Part shown: one piece after another, positions 17,563 through 25,223 of the stretch
How positions within the stretch are numbered: position 1 is the first letter of the stretch
How the letters are laid out: every line of letters begins with the position of its first letter
Assembly: GCA_913061325.1 (NCBI GenBank)
Contig: CAJXUU010000016.1
Coordinates: forward strand, 1-35,588
Direction: 5' to 3'
Length of the DNA stretch: 35,588 nt
Origin: an uncultured Saprospirales bacterium
GTDB taxonomy: Bacteria > Bacteroidota > Bacteroidia > Chitinophagales > Saprospiraceae
Notes under the pieces: generated by a model
The model's database searches: none
What the model was told of the DNA's origin: nothing
What the model saw: only the letters and a program-made list of their open reading frames with translations
Program-made: the position numbers and the translations under genes

Positions 17563-18333
17563 AATAAAGAGTATACTTATAATGGTAAGGAATTTCAAGA
17601 TGAGCTAGGGATAGATTTACACTACTATGGTTACCGAATGTACGATCCTGCAATAGGACGGTTTACAGGGGTAGATCCAATTGCCGAACAGTATGCTTTT
17701 GTGAGTGGATTTAATTATGCTGAGAATGATCCTGTGGCACATATAGATCTTCATGGTCTTCAAAAGGCAGATTATGAGATGTTCCCAAAAGTGAATCTAA
17801 CAGATAAATTTAAAAGCTTATGGGGCGATTTTACTACAGCACTTGGATTTGGCGGTGATGATGCCCCAACGGCTACTGATGTTGGAAATGCCTTGACAGC
17901 AGTTGTGACTATAGATGGTAATGATATAGATAGAGCTAAAAGTAGCATATCTGAACTCGGAGGATCATTACAGCATTATGGAGATGCAATGAAAGAAACA
18001 AGCCAAGAAGGAATGGGCGTCAGTATTATGCTTGCGGGCACCCCAGCGAGTCCATTATCCCCAACTATCGCGAAAGCATCTGGAATTACAGGTCTTATTG
18101 GGTCAGGGATGGTTCTTGCCGGTGAATATATGGAGAACGGGTCTATTAAAAATGAAACATTAGGAAATTTTCTTATTGAGCAAACGACAAGAGGGGCCTC
18201 TAAAAAACTTAAAGGAGTGATTAATGAAACTAGCATACTTGGCCAGACAGGGAACACAGTTATGAACAATATTTTGAAATCAAGTGTTGACGGAGCCAAA
18301 ATTGCTCTTGACAAGGAACTTAAAGATGACTAA
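17563..18333 (+). CDS. Orphan RHS tip, 5'-truncated
   Basis: Translation from 17563 gives NKEYTYNGKEFQDELGIDL, then YDPAIGRFTGVDPIAEQYAF and VSGFNYAENDP, ending IDLHGLQ. This closely matches the core end of the big rhs protein, also at DNA level. The frame has no start codon before ATG 17638 (RMYDPAIG), and stops lie just upstream, so it is a truncated or orphan cassette. After the HGLQ junction (17764) the 189-residue tip is unrelated to the first tip. It has a moderately hydrophobic middle (GITGLIGSGMVLAGEYM) and a basic helical end, and I recognise no toxin family. The stop overlaps the next gene by 8 bases. Orphan rhs tips with their immunity genes are a known way for RHS loci to store alternative effectors. 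Confidence 0.75.
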   Translation, partial: NKEYTYNGKEFQDELGIDLHYYGYRMYDPAIGRFTGVDPIAEQYAFVSGFNYAENDPVAHIDLHGLQKADYEMFPKVNLTDKFKSLWGDFTTALGFGGDDAPTATDVGNALTAVVTIDGNDIDRAKSSISELGGSLQHYGDAMKETSQEGMGVSIMLAGTPASPLSPTIAKASGITGLIGSGMVLAGEYMENGSIKNETLGNFLIEQTTRGASKKLKGVINETSILGQTGNTVMNNILKSSVDGAKIALDKELKDD

Positions 18334-18529
18334 TATATTTTTAAATATAATTGCTGGAATGGGCTTGATGCTTTTAGGCTATTATGTGGGAAAAGATGAG
18401 AGCCGTGGTTCTGATCCGACAAACAAGATTGAAGGAGGATGCTATAAAATTGCTTTCTACGTCCTAGGACTATTCTTAATTTTTCAAATAGTTGACATCA
18501 GTGTCATTTGGCAAACAATAGACGATTAG
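18326..18529 (+). CDS. Small membrane protein, putative immunity
   Basis: I choose ATG 18326, inside the stop region of the orphan rhs tip (ATGACTAA), over the ORF-track start at 18284. This gives 67 residues with two predicted membrane segments (NIIAGMGLMLLGYYVG and IAFYVLGLFLIFQIV) and a charged loop. The overlap mirrors the arrangement of the first rhs tip with its membrane protein at 10604. No family is recognised. Position suggests immunity to the adjacent tip. Confidence 0.6.
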   Translation: MTNIFLNIIAGMGLMLLGYYVGKDESRGSDPTNKIEGGCYKIAFYVLGLFLIFQIVDISVIWQTIDD

Positions 18530-18530
18530 C

Positions 18531-18890
18531 ATGGACCAGAATAATAAATACACCACCGTTTGTTTAATAATAGCTATAATTTTTCTTGTGGATGGTATTA
18601 TAGTACTTCTAACGGATAGATCAATTATTACAATCGCCAAGATTATAATTAGTAGTTCAGTAATTGCATTTCGTTTATTTAGGTCGGAACATGTTTTTAA
18701 GTCAATACTTCTTCTAGGCATTCTTGTTGTTGCTTCGTCGCTAATCTTTTTGTTAGGGGGAGTGATGATCGCAGTTGGTTCAGGATTTAAAGAATTGAAT
18801 TTCACAGGAAATCTTATAGCTATATTAAATCTACTAATAGGGTTTTACTTAATCTTTAGAAATCCTTTAGTTACTATATCTAAAGAATGA
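18531..18890 (+). CDS. Four-helix membrane protein, putative second immunity
   Basis: This 119-residue protein is almost entirely hydrophobic, with about four membrane segments (VCLIIAIIFLVDGIIVLL, TIAKIIISSSVIAF, LLLGILVVASSLIFLLGG, LIAILNLLIGFYLIF). It starts one base after the preceding stop and ends just before the terminator. It is therefore part of the same rhs-tip unit. It may be a second immunity protein or a partner of the first. The family is unknown to me. Confidence 0.6.
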   Translation: MDQNNKYTTVCLIIAIIFLVDGIIVLLTDRSIITIAKIIISSSVIAFRLFRSEHVFKSILLLGILVVASSLIFLLGGVMIAVGSGFKELNFTGNLIAILNLLIGFYLIFRNPLVTISKE

Positions 18891-18920
18891 CCAATATGAA
18901 TTTAAGAAATTGAAAGTATA

Positions 18921-18944
18921 GCCTCAGAGAGATCTGGGGCTTTT
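18921..18944. terminator. Terminator, near-copy of 11121
   Basis: GCCTCAGAGAGATCTGGGGC followed by TTTTGTTATTT repeats the hairpin at 11121-11150 with few changes, and similar bases precede it (AAATTG..AGTATA against AAATTA..AATTATA). It ends the orphan tip unit. The stem is slightly weakened by a G-T pair. Confidence 0.7.
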
Positions 18945-18945
18945 G

Positions 18946-19047
18946 TTATTTAGCGAAAGCAACTTTAGTTCTAAAGTTCTGAAGAACGTTATCAAGTACA
19001 AAAATTAGATGAGAACGACCTTCTTGAGAAAGCTTTTGGATACCAGA
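18946..19047 (-). pseudogene. Decayed tail of a second XRE repressor
   Basis: The minus strand reads SGIQKLSQEGRSHLIFVLDN, then VLQNFRTKVAFAK and a stop. This looks like the C-terminal helix of a Bacteroidota XRE regulator. It ends as many residues past its LxQE/LPEP segment as the intact XRE gene at 11155 does. An in-frame stop directly upstream and the start of recombinase-like sequence mark a deletion junction near 19045. Its stop sits just beyond the copied terminator, exactly as in the intact locus. Sequence identity to the intact XRE tail is low, so it came from a related rather than identical gene. Confidence 0.55.
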
Positions 19048-19083
19048 TTAAGCAAACAATTATTATATGGGACTATCGGATCT
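19042..19083 (+). pseudogene. Remnant of recombinase gene junction
   Basis: TAAGCAAACAATTATTA (19049-19065) is an exact 17-base match to 15143-15159 in the first recombinase gene. The reading TRLSKQLLYGT matches TRVSKQLLHGT there. It continues into a MGLSD reading at the place where the second recombinase starts MELAD. So both the end of one recombinase gene and the start of its partner survive here. It is fused to the XRE remnant, apparently by a deletion that removed the primase and most of the recombinase. Confidence 0.55.
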
Positions 19084-19500
19084 TGGTCTAGTGGCATGAA
19101 ATTTATACACCTTATTAAAAATGGGAAGGTAATTGGGTATTATCAGTTGGTAAAGAAGTAATTTTCTATTTTTTATCGAACTGTTTCTAGGTTTATGATT
19201 TAACTACTGCATATTTAAAACTCTTCGCACAAGCATTAGAATGTCGCATTCGGCAAATAAAGGGTCGATTTCTTTACCATTTTTATCATGTCCACAAAAC
19301 CCCTGTAAATAGGAACTTGAAATAGTAAGAAAACTCATTAAAGTTATCAAAGTCAAGTATCTGTGATTTTCTTACCTGATTTGTTCATATCTAAAAAAAG
19401 GATTCCATCCTATAGACGGACACAAAGTTTTCGTGGTTTGCTGTTGGTATGTTGAAAGTGAAATCTATAATGTTGAATGATGATATTCATTCTGAATAAA
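19084..19500. other. Gene-free DNA beyond the decayed element
   Basis: There is no supported gene. A 50-codon ORF (19009-19161) reads through the remnants and is not convincing. The rest is A+T-rich with no motif I can name, and is probably worn-out element sequence. Confidence 0.4.
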
Positions 19501-19502
19501 TC

Positions 19503-19550
19503 TAAAAATAATAAAGCCTTTCGATTTATCGAAAGGCTTTATTATTTTTA
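19503..19550. terminator. Strong bidirectional terminator
   Basis: A perfect 22-base inverted repeat (core AAAGCCTTTCGA with TCGAAAGGCTTT) surrounds a 4-base TTTA loop and has A- and T-rich ends. It lies 33 bases past the end of the minus-strand PspC gene and would also block transcription arriving from the rhs side. Confidence 0.85.
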
Positions 19551-19582
19551 ATATTTTATGGTTCTTATTAATGTATCATTCC

Positions 19583-19798
19583 TTAATTAAGAACTACATT
19601 ATACCCTTTACGAATGTAGCTGCGAATATTCAACCAAAAAGCAACAAAAAGATATACTACAATAGGTGATCCTAAAGTACCAAAACTTAAATAAATGAAA
19701 TACAATCGAACGCGAGAAATTTGAATTCCCATTTTATTACCTAGATAGTGGCAAACACCAAATCCTTGTTTCTCTATTATGTTCTTTATACCTATCAC
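19583..19798 (-). CDS. PspC-domain membrane protein
   Basis: This 71-residue protein matches the small Bacteroidota PspC family: IEKQGFGVCHYLGNKMGI, then SRVRLYFIYLSFGTLGSPIVVYL and a hydrophobic segment ending in basic residues. PspC proteins sit in the inner membrane and are linked to envelope-stress responses. Whether this short form signals is unknown. The ORF track start is GTG. There is no better in-frame ATG that keeps the domain. A strong terminator lies directly downstream. Confidence 0.75.
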   Translation of the reverse strand: MIGIKNIIEKQGFGVCHYLGNKMGIQISRVRLYFIYLSFGTLGSPIVVYLFVAFWLNIRSYIRKGYNVVLN

Positions 19799-19906
19799 TT
19801 CGCTAAAGTAGGATAATTTTCTGAGAATTTCTATACTTCCATATATTTTGTTTAGTACTTAGCAAAGTAAGATTAAACAAAACAGTATTAAATAAATTGG
19901 AGGTAA

Positions 19907-20395
19907 TTATTTTATCTTTAGTTCCTTAGTTGCCACTACAGTGATCAATCCTCTATTTATTGTTTTTAATTCTAATAGATACTTACCTGGCGTGTCAAAT
20001 TTATAAGGGAATTCATTTGAAGTAATGATAACTCTCTCACCATTTCCCATATCTAACACATATCTAGACGCCTTTCTATCTTCTTTGAAAACAAAATTTA
20101 GCATTTTACCTGCTTTCTTTTTTCCACTGATTTTGAAGAAATCTTTAAATTTTGCATCTTTTGCATCTAAAGTAGCGTAGTCAGATACAGATGCTGCTGC
20201 AATGGCAAGATTTTGATAATTTGGATTGTTGTTATTGTTAGGACTTGAAGTAAATACGTACAATGATCCCATGAATCCTAAAAATGCGATTAGAAATAAA
20301 AGTATTTTTTCAACAAATTTTTGATTGAAATTCTCGTTTTGAGAAATTATAGTAGGGGTAGACAGTTCTAAACTAGAGTAATCGTTGATTCTCAT
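19907..20395 (-). CDS. Unknown single-pass membrane protein
   Basis: This is a 162-residue protein with a roughly 28-residue cytoplasmic start, one membrane helix (ILLFLIAFLGFMGSLYVF), an Asn-rich linker (SSPNNNNNPNY) and a beta-rich outer domain (KFKDFFKISG, RYVLDMGNGERVIITSNEF, YLLELKTINRGLITVV). I recognise no family. It lies upstream of the PspC gene on the same strand, with a 108-base gap, and has its own good promoter. An envelope role is possible. Confidence 0.6.
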   Translation of the reverse strand: MRINDYSSLELSTPTIISQNENFNQKFVEKILLFLIAFLGFMGSLYVFTSSPNNNNNPNYQNLAIAAASVSDYATLDAKDAKFKDFFKISGKKKAGKMLNFVFKEDRKASRYVLDMGNGERVIITSNEFPYKFDTPGKYLLELKTINRGLITVVATKELKIK

Positions 20396-20460
20396 AATTA
20401 AATCGGATTTGAGTTATAATAAAATGTGCACACTGTATTTTGGGAATACTTTATACGCTG

Positions 20461-20468
20461 CAAAAGTA
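20461..20468 (-). promoter_or_regulatory. -7 promoter box for the 19907-20395 gene
   Basis: The minus strand reads TACTTTTG followed by CAGCG, an exact match to the Bacteroidota -7 TAnnTTTG box, 65 bases before the ATG. The -33 element is not clear. Confidence 0.5.
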
Positions 20469-20677
20469 TAGGAAAACTGGCCGATATAAAAGTAAATTGA
20501 CTAAAAATGTTAATAAAATCGAATATGTAATTGCTTGTATCTCTTTGATAAACAAATATATATATGGAACTAATTGATAATATGACAGATATATAATTGT
20601 TTTTTATATATAGTAAAAAAAATAATTTGTTACTAGTATCTTTCCGCTTTGATATAAACCTGAAAAATGATAGTGAA

Positions 20678-21490
20678 ATGAATGAAAATGATCAACTTAG
20701 AAAGTATTTTGAAGCTAATAAAGAGCTTTGGAATAATAAAACGGATGTTCATATTGAATCAGATTTTTATGATAATGAAAGTTTTTTATCCGGAAGGAAC
20801 TCTCTAAATGATATCGAACTAGAATACTTGAAAGATCTAAAAGGGAAGAAAGTACTTCACATCCAATGTCATTTTGGTCAAGATAGTATTTCTTTGGCTC
20901 GGATGGGGGCTGAAGTAACAGCGACCGATATTTCTAATAAAGCAATTAACGCAGCACGCAAATTCAATGAAGCCTGCGGTACAGACGTTACTTTTGTGGA
21001 GACGGATACTTATAATATTGGAAATTACGTCGAAGAAAAATTTGACATTGTTTTCATGTCTTATGGTGTAACATGCTGGTTGCCAGATATCAATAGGTTG
21101 TCGGAGATAGTAAATGCAAGATTAAAACCTGGCGGCAGACTGATTTGTGCAGAATTTCACCCCATGCTTTTCACTTTTGATTTTGATACGGATAAGATCA
21201 GTTATGGATATAATAATACTCATGTCTACGAAGAGGATGTAGAAGGCACCTATGCTCAAAATGAAGGTAAAGTTCTGAGAGGGAAAGAGTACTGTTGGCA
21301 ACATAGCTTGGAGGAATTATCAATGCCTTATATTAAAAGAGGTATGAATTTGTCCGCATTCAGAGAGTATTATTACTCTCCATATAATATATTTGATTCT
21401 ATGAAGGAAGTGGAAAAAGGCAAATTCGTATATGGTGATTTTCCTTATCCTATTCCACATGTTTATCTTTTCGAATTTACAAAAAAATAA
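20678..21490 (+). CDS. Class I SAM-dependent methyltransferase
   Basis: The protein is 270 residues if begun at ATG 20678 (MNENDQLRKYFEANKELWNN). The longer ORF-track start adds 27 residues that do not fit the family. Motif I for AdoMet binding is variant but clear (VLHIQCHFGQDSISLARMG), followed by VTATDIS with the acidic residue that binds the ribose. A motif IV-like DIVFMSYG and a LKPGGRLICAEFHP strand follow. This belongs to a common Bacteroidota family annotated only as methyltransferase, with unknown small-molecule substrate. The next gene follows after 15 bases, so the two are probably co-transcribed. Confidence 0.85.
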   Translation: MNENDQLRKYFEANKELWNNKTDVHIESDFYDNESFLSGRNSLNDIELEYLKDLKGKKVLHIQCHFGQDSISLARMGAEVTATDISNKAINAARKFNEACGTDVTFVETDTYNIGNYVEEKFDIVFMSYGVTCWLPDINRLSEIVNARLKPGGRLICAEFHPMLFTFDFDTDKISYGYNNTHVYEEDVEGTYAQNEGKVLRGKEYCWQHSLEELSMPYIKRGMNLSAFREYYYSPYNIFDSMKEVEKGKFVYGDFPYPIPHVYLFEFTKK

Positions 21491-21505
21491 ATAATGTTTT
21501 AAAAT

Positions 21506-23950
21506 ATGAGGTATAAACTAATCATACTCTTTTGTCTCTTTCTTAGTGATGTACAATCACAGGTTAGAAGTTTGGAATTCTCTATTGTAGATAAAATCAC
21601 AAATCTTCCAATACAGGATGCACATGTATTTATTGGTAATGCTACATTTGGTTCTATCACTGACGATAGTGGAAAATGTCAATTTGATATTCCTGAAGAT
21701 GTAACCAAGGAACTCGTAGTTTCTCATATGTCATATGATCTAGTTGTGCTGCAATTCAGCAAATACGATGGCTTACAGGATTATGATACGATATTTTTAA
21801 ACCCTAATGGTATTGATCTCAGTGAAATAGTGATCGAAGGAAAACGAGCAAAACAATGGAAGAAAAATTATAGGAAATTTTCAAGCGCATTTATCGGGAA
21901 AGGAAAGCGAGCGGCATTATGTGAAATAAAGAATCCTGAGGTACTTAGATTTGCTAAAGAAGATGGTGTTTTTAAAGCTACAGCAATCGATATATTAAAA
22001 ATAAAGAATCACTATTTGGGTTATGATGTTGATTTTTTGTTAAAAGAATTGACAATAGCAAAAGATGGGTCTATGAAGTATTTTGGGTATCCCAAATTTA
22101 CAGACCGAAGCCTGACAACGAATACGGTAGAAATTGAAGAAAACAGAAAAGAGGCTTATGAAAAAAGCATAAATCATTTCTTACTCAACCTTATTGCAGA
22201 TAACCTCACAGAAGCCAAATATAAAATAAAATTAAAGAGATATACTGGTATCGAATTCAAAGAAGTTAGTAGTCCTAAAAAGGCGGATTTAGTTTTCCTA
22301 GATTCACTGAGTGGGCTTCATCATATTATGTATAATGACTATCTCGAAGTTAAGCATTTAAGCATTCGAGAACCTCAAGACAAATCCATAGGAATGCCTG
22401 TTGGAGCAGCGGAGAGCAGTGTCTTTGGAATTAATTATCAAGAAAAAGGTACTAAAATCGGCAATCCTATTTCTATGTTATACAAAACTTCGCCTAGCCT
22501 GATAGTAGATAAATATGGGCAAATAATGAATCAAAAGAAAGTTCAAGAATATGGTTATTGGGCAGAGCAAAGAATTTCTAATTTATTACCATTTGACTAC
22601 GGATTTACTTTGGAATACAATAGATCTAAACAAGAAAATAAAAAGACCATCGAAAGGATTCCTGTAATAGAATTGGACACTACTTCAGTGACGATTACTC
22701 ATGCATTATTGTACGGAAATAAGGAAATTCGATCCCAAATTTTAGATTACATGGATCAAAATTGGAAAGAATCTTATCTCCCGCTTTTGTTAGATATCAA
22801 TCAGATGATCACTTCTGAAGATATAAATCCTAGAATCATTGAGTTATTAGCAAATAAGGCAAATATTTATAATTATTATGGTGGATTACAATGGATGTGG
22901 TCAGGAGATCCAGTTTATGATGAATTTTACTCTGATAATAAAGCTGAAATCTATAAACATACAGATCCACTTTTTCAATTATTTTTTCTTGGGCAACAAG
23001 AGACTGCCGAAATCAGTATGGATGAAATCGTTTGGGGCGGTGTGAAACATAATGGAATACCTCCGTTAAGAAGGCCAAAAATGATAGATGCAAGAAATGC
23101 AGACTATCTTGATGGAGATGATATAGTCTTCGGTATAGTGATCAATGGTGAAGCAAAAGCCTATCCTAAGAGAATACTTGCATGGCACGAGTTCTTTGTT
23201 GATAAAATTGGAGGAAAAAATATTGCGGGAGTGTATTGCACGCTCTGTGGTACCATGATAGCTTATGATATGAATCACCGAAATGATATTCACGATTTGA
23301 GTACGAGTGGTTTTTTATACAGATCGAATAAATTGATGTATGACAACAAGACAAAGTCGCTCTGGTCAACAATAGATGGTGAGCCAGTCCTCGGTCTCTT
23401 GGCGGGAAGGGGGATTAAACTAAATAGTTATCCTGTTGTTACTACAAAATGGAAGAATTGGAAAGCAGATCATCCAAATTCATTGGTGTTAGATCTTGAA
23501 ACAGGATTTGATAGGAATTATGATGAGGGCGAAGCTTACAAAGCATACTTCTCTCATGATGGATTGATGTTTCCTGTTCCTTTGGAAGACGATAGACTGG
23601 AAAATAAAGATGAAGTTCTCATAATAAGGTCACCACGATTTAAGACAGATCCTCTCGCAATCTCAATCAAATATTTAAAAAGGAAAAGGATTCATCATAA
23701 TAATGTGGCGGATAAAAACGTGATTGTAATTTCTGAAAAAGATGGTATGTCACGAGTCTATTATTCAAAAAATGTGAAGTTTAAGTCCTATAAGAAAGGT
23801 GTACTTACTGATAAAAAAGGAAAAGTCTGGACCGTAACTGATGAACACTTAATATCCAGCAATGGAAGGAAGTTGTTGAGAACCCCTGCTCATAATGCAT
23901 TTTGGTTTGCATGGTATAATATGTACCCTGAAACAAGATTGGTAAAGTGA
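21506..23950 (+). CDS. Carboxypeptidase-regulatory-like/DUF3179 fusion
   Basis: This is an 814-residue exported protein with a signal peptide (residues 1-19, ending VQSQ). Residues 22-110 form a CarboxypepD_reg-like beta domain (SIVDKITNLPIQDAHVFIG, GSITDDSGKCQF). About 115-440 match the usual rest of a stand-alone Bacteroidota family of about 420 residues (WKKNYRKFSSAFIGKGKRA and so on). The C-terminal half (about 470-814) is a DUF3179 domain, with the signatures IVWGGVKHNGIPPL, KAYPKRILAWHE, GVYCTLCGTMIAYD, SGFLYRSNKLMYD and LWSTIDGEPV. The Cys-x2-Cys and His suggest metal or redox chemistry, but the function of DUF3179 is not established. Joining the two families in one chain is unusual in my experience. 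Confidence 0.8.
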   Translation: MRYKLIILFCLFLSDVQSQVRSLEFSIVDKITNLPIQDAHVFIGNATFGSITDDSGKCQFDIPEDVTKELVVSHMSYDLVVLQFSKYDGLQDYDTIFLNPNGIDLSEIVIEGKRAKQWKKNYRKFSSAFIGKGKRAALCEIKNPEVLRFAKEDGVFKATAIDILKIKNHYLGYDVDFLLKELTIAKDGSMKYFGYPKFTDRSLTTNTVEIEENRKEAYEKSINHFLLNLIADNLTEAKYKIKLKRYTGIEFKEVSSPKKADLVFLDSLSGLHHIMYNDYLEVKHLSIREPQDKSIGMPVGAAESSVFGINYQEKGTKIGNPISMLYKTSPSLIVDKYGQIMNQKKVQEYGYWAEQRISNLLPFDYGFTLEYNRSKQENKKTIERIPVIELDTTSVTITHALLYGNKEIRSQILDYMDQNWKESYLPLLLDINQMITSEDINPRIIELLANKANIYNYYGGLQWMWSGDPVYDEFYSDNKAEIYKHTDPLFQLFFLGQQETAEISMDEIVWGGVKHNGIPPLRRPKMIDARNADYLDGDDIVFGIVINGEAKAYPKRILAWHEFFVDKIGGKNIAGVYCTLCGTMIAYDMNHRNDIHDLSTSGFLYRSNKLMYDNKTKSLWSTIDGEPVLGLLAGRGIKLNSYPVVTTKWKNWKADHPNSLVLDLETGFDRNYDEGEAYKAYFSHDGLMFPVPLEDDRLENKDEVLIIRSPRFKTDPLAISIKYLKRKRIHHNNVADKNVIVISEKDGMSRVYYSKNVKFKSYKKGVLTDKKGKVWTVTDEHLISSNGRKLLRTPAHNAFWFAWYNMYPETRLVK

Positions 23951-23960
23951 TAAGCTGAAA

Positions 23961-24515
23961 ATGAATCCCATGTGTAATTTGAAAGTCTTTTTATCTATAA
24001 TGTTAATTGCTTGCTGCATGATAAATTGCAGTACGAAAAAGGTAGTAACTGAGGATGAAGTTCAGCGAGCCCAAACAATTGATTTATTAATAAAGTATGA
24101 ACTGAATGGACTCAATGTTAATTACGATATGATCGCAATTGAGTCTGTAACAACGGGCGATATGTATTCGTATTTAGACGCATTGGATTTAGCACTTGAG
24201 AGTTTTCTGTATGATGATACCAATCCAGAATCGCCACTGCGTATTGTGCCAGGGGAAATGAAATCCTACAAAGGCAATGCCTCAAAACCACAACAACATC
24301 TGGAAAAATTAATAGAACTGATTAATAGTGGTGGTAGTTTATGCATGCCAGATGTCGATGGTGCTTCCGAGAACTGTTTGCATGCAGAAGAAGGAGAGAA
24401 TGTAGAAAATAATTGGATATTCTTACTTCAAATACCTGAGTTGTCAGATCATCATTTTTGGGCAATTGTACCTAAAGATGGGAAGGAGAAGGTTTATAAT
24501 TATGGATTTAATTGA
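23961..24515 (+). CDS. Unknown lipoprotein
   Basis: This 184-residue protein has an N-terminal signal and lipobox (LSIMLIACCMINCS; either LIAC or MINC could be the lipidation site). It would be anchored in an envelope membrane. The mature part is acidic, with no recognised domain. It has two Cys in SLCMPDVDGASENCLH and a C-terminal NNWIFLLQIPELSDHHFWAIV. It begins 10 bases after the DUF3179 gene and ends 57 bases before the ABC genes, so it may belong to either group. ATG codons 1 and 4 are both possible starts. Confidence 0.6.
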   Translation: MNPMCNLKVFLSIMLIACCMINCSTKKVVTEDEVQRAQTIDLLIKYELNGLNVNYDMIAIESVTTGDMYSYLDALDLALESFLYDDTNPESPLRIVPGEMKSYKGNASKPQQHLEKLIELINSGGSLCMPDVDGASENCLHAEEGENVENNWIFLLQIPELSDHHFWAIVPKDGKEKVYNYGFN

Positions 24516-24572
24516 GTAGATACCTCATCAAAAAGTTATTACCTTTATGCTTATAATCAACACAAATAAAAC

Positions 24573-25223
24573 GTGCTAAAAACAACCTCCCTCAAATACA
24601 AATACCCAAACGGGGAATCATTTGATTTTCCTGACTTTGAGTGCAAAGAAAAAGAACATCTCTTAGTTCTCGGTTCTTCAGGAGTGGGGAAGAGTACATT
24701 ATTACATTTGCTAGGTGGATTATTGACAACAAAACATGGATCCATAGAACTTGCAGGTCAAAATATGACGAAGCTGAGTAATAAAGCATTGGATCAATTT
24801 AGGGGAACTAATATTGGAATCATATTTCAAAACAATCACTTTATCTCCTCGTTAAGCGTGCTAGAAAATCTATTGATGTCACAGTATTTTTCTGGCAGCA
24901 AAGAAGATGAATCAAAATGTAAATCTCTTCTTGATAGACTCAATATAGGAGAGAAAGCATATAAGCCAATTAACACACTGAGTGAAGGTCAAAAACAAAG
25001 GGTAGCTATAGCACGAGCAGTGGTGAATAGTCCTAAATTGATACTAGCGGATGAACCTACATCAGCCCTTGATGATGATAATTGTAAAGAAGTTATTTCA
25101 CTTCTTGAAGAACAAGCTGAAATGGCTGGGGCGGCGTTGGTTATAGTGACACATGATGCAAGATTGAAGGATATTATTTCAAATCAGATTACATTATCTA
25201 ACCAAATAGCCTTAGCCAAATGA
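24573..25223 (+). CDS. LolD/MacB-type ABC ATPase
   Basis: This is a 216-residue ATP-binding subunit. It has Walker A GSSGVGKST, Q-loop IIFQNNHFI, signature LSEGQKQRVAIARA, Walker B LILADEPTSALD and switch His in IVTHD. The short length and LLHLLGGLL/LSN features are typical of the LolD/FtsE/MacB group, which powers lipoprotein or substrate extrusion rather than uptake. The start is GTG. Its stop overlaps the permease start in ATGA, showing translational coupling. Confidence 0.85.
   Translation: MLKTTSLKYKYPNGESFDFPDFECKEKEHLLVLGSSGVGKSTLLHLLGGLLTTKHGSIELAGQNMTKLSNKALDQFRGTNIGIIFQNNHFISSLSVLENLLMSQYFSGSKEDESKCKSLLDRLNIGEKAYKPINTLSEGQKQRVAIARAVVNSPKLILADEPTSALDDDNCKEVISLLEEQAEMAGAALVIVTHDARLKDIISNQITLSNQIALAK

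Noticed and set aside
19009-19161. 50-codon plus-strand ORF
   Set aside because: It reads antisense through the XRE remnant and then through recombinase debris. The remnants explain the sequence better than a new gene.
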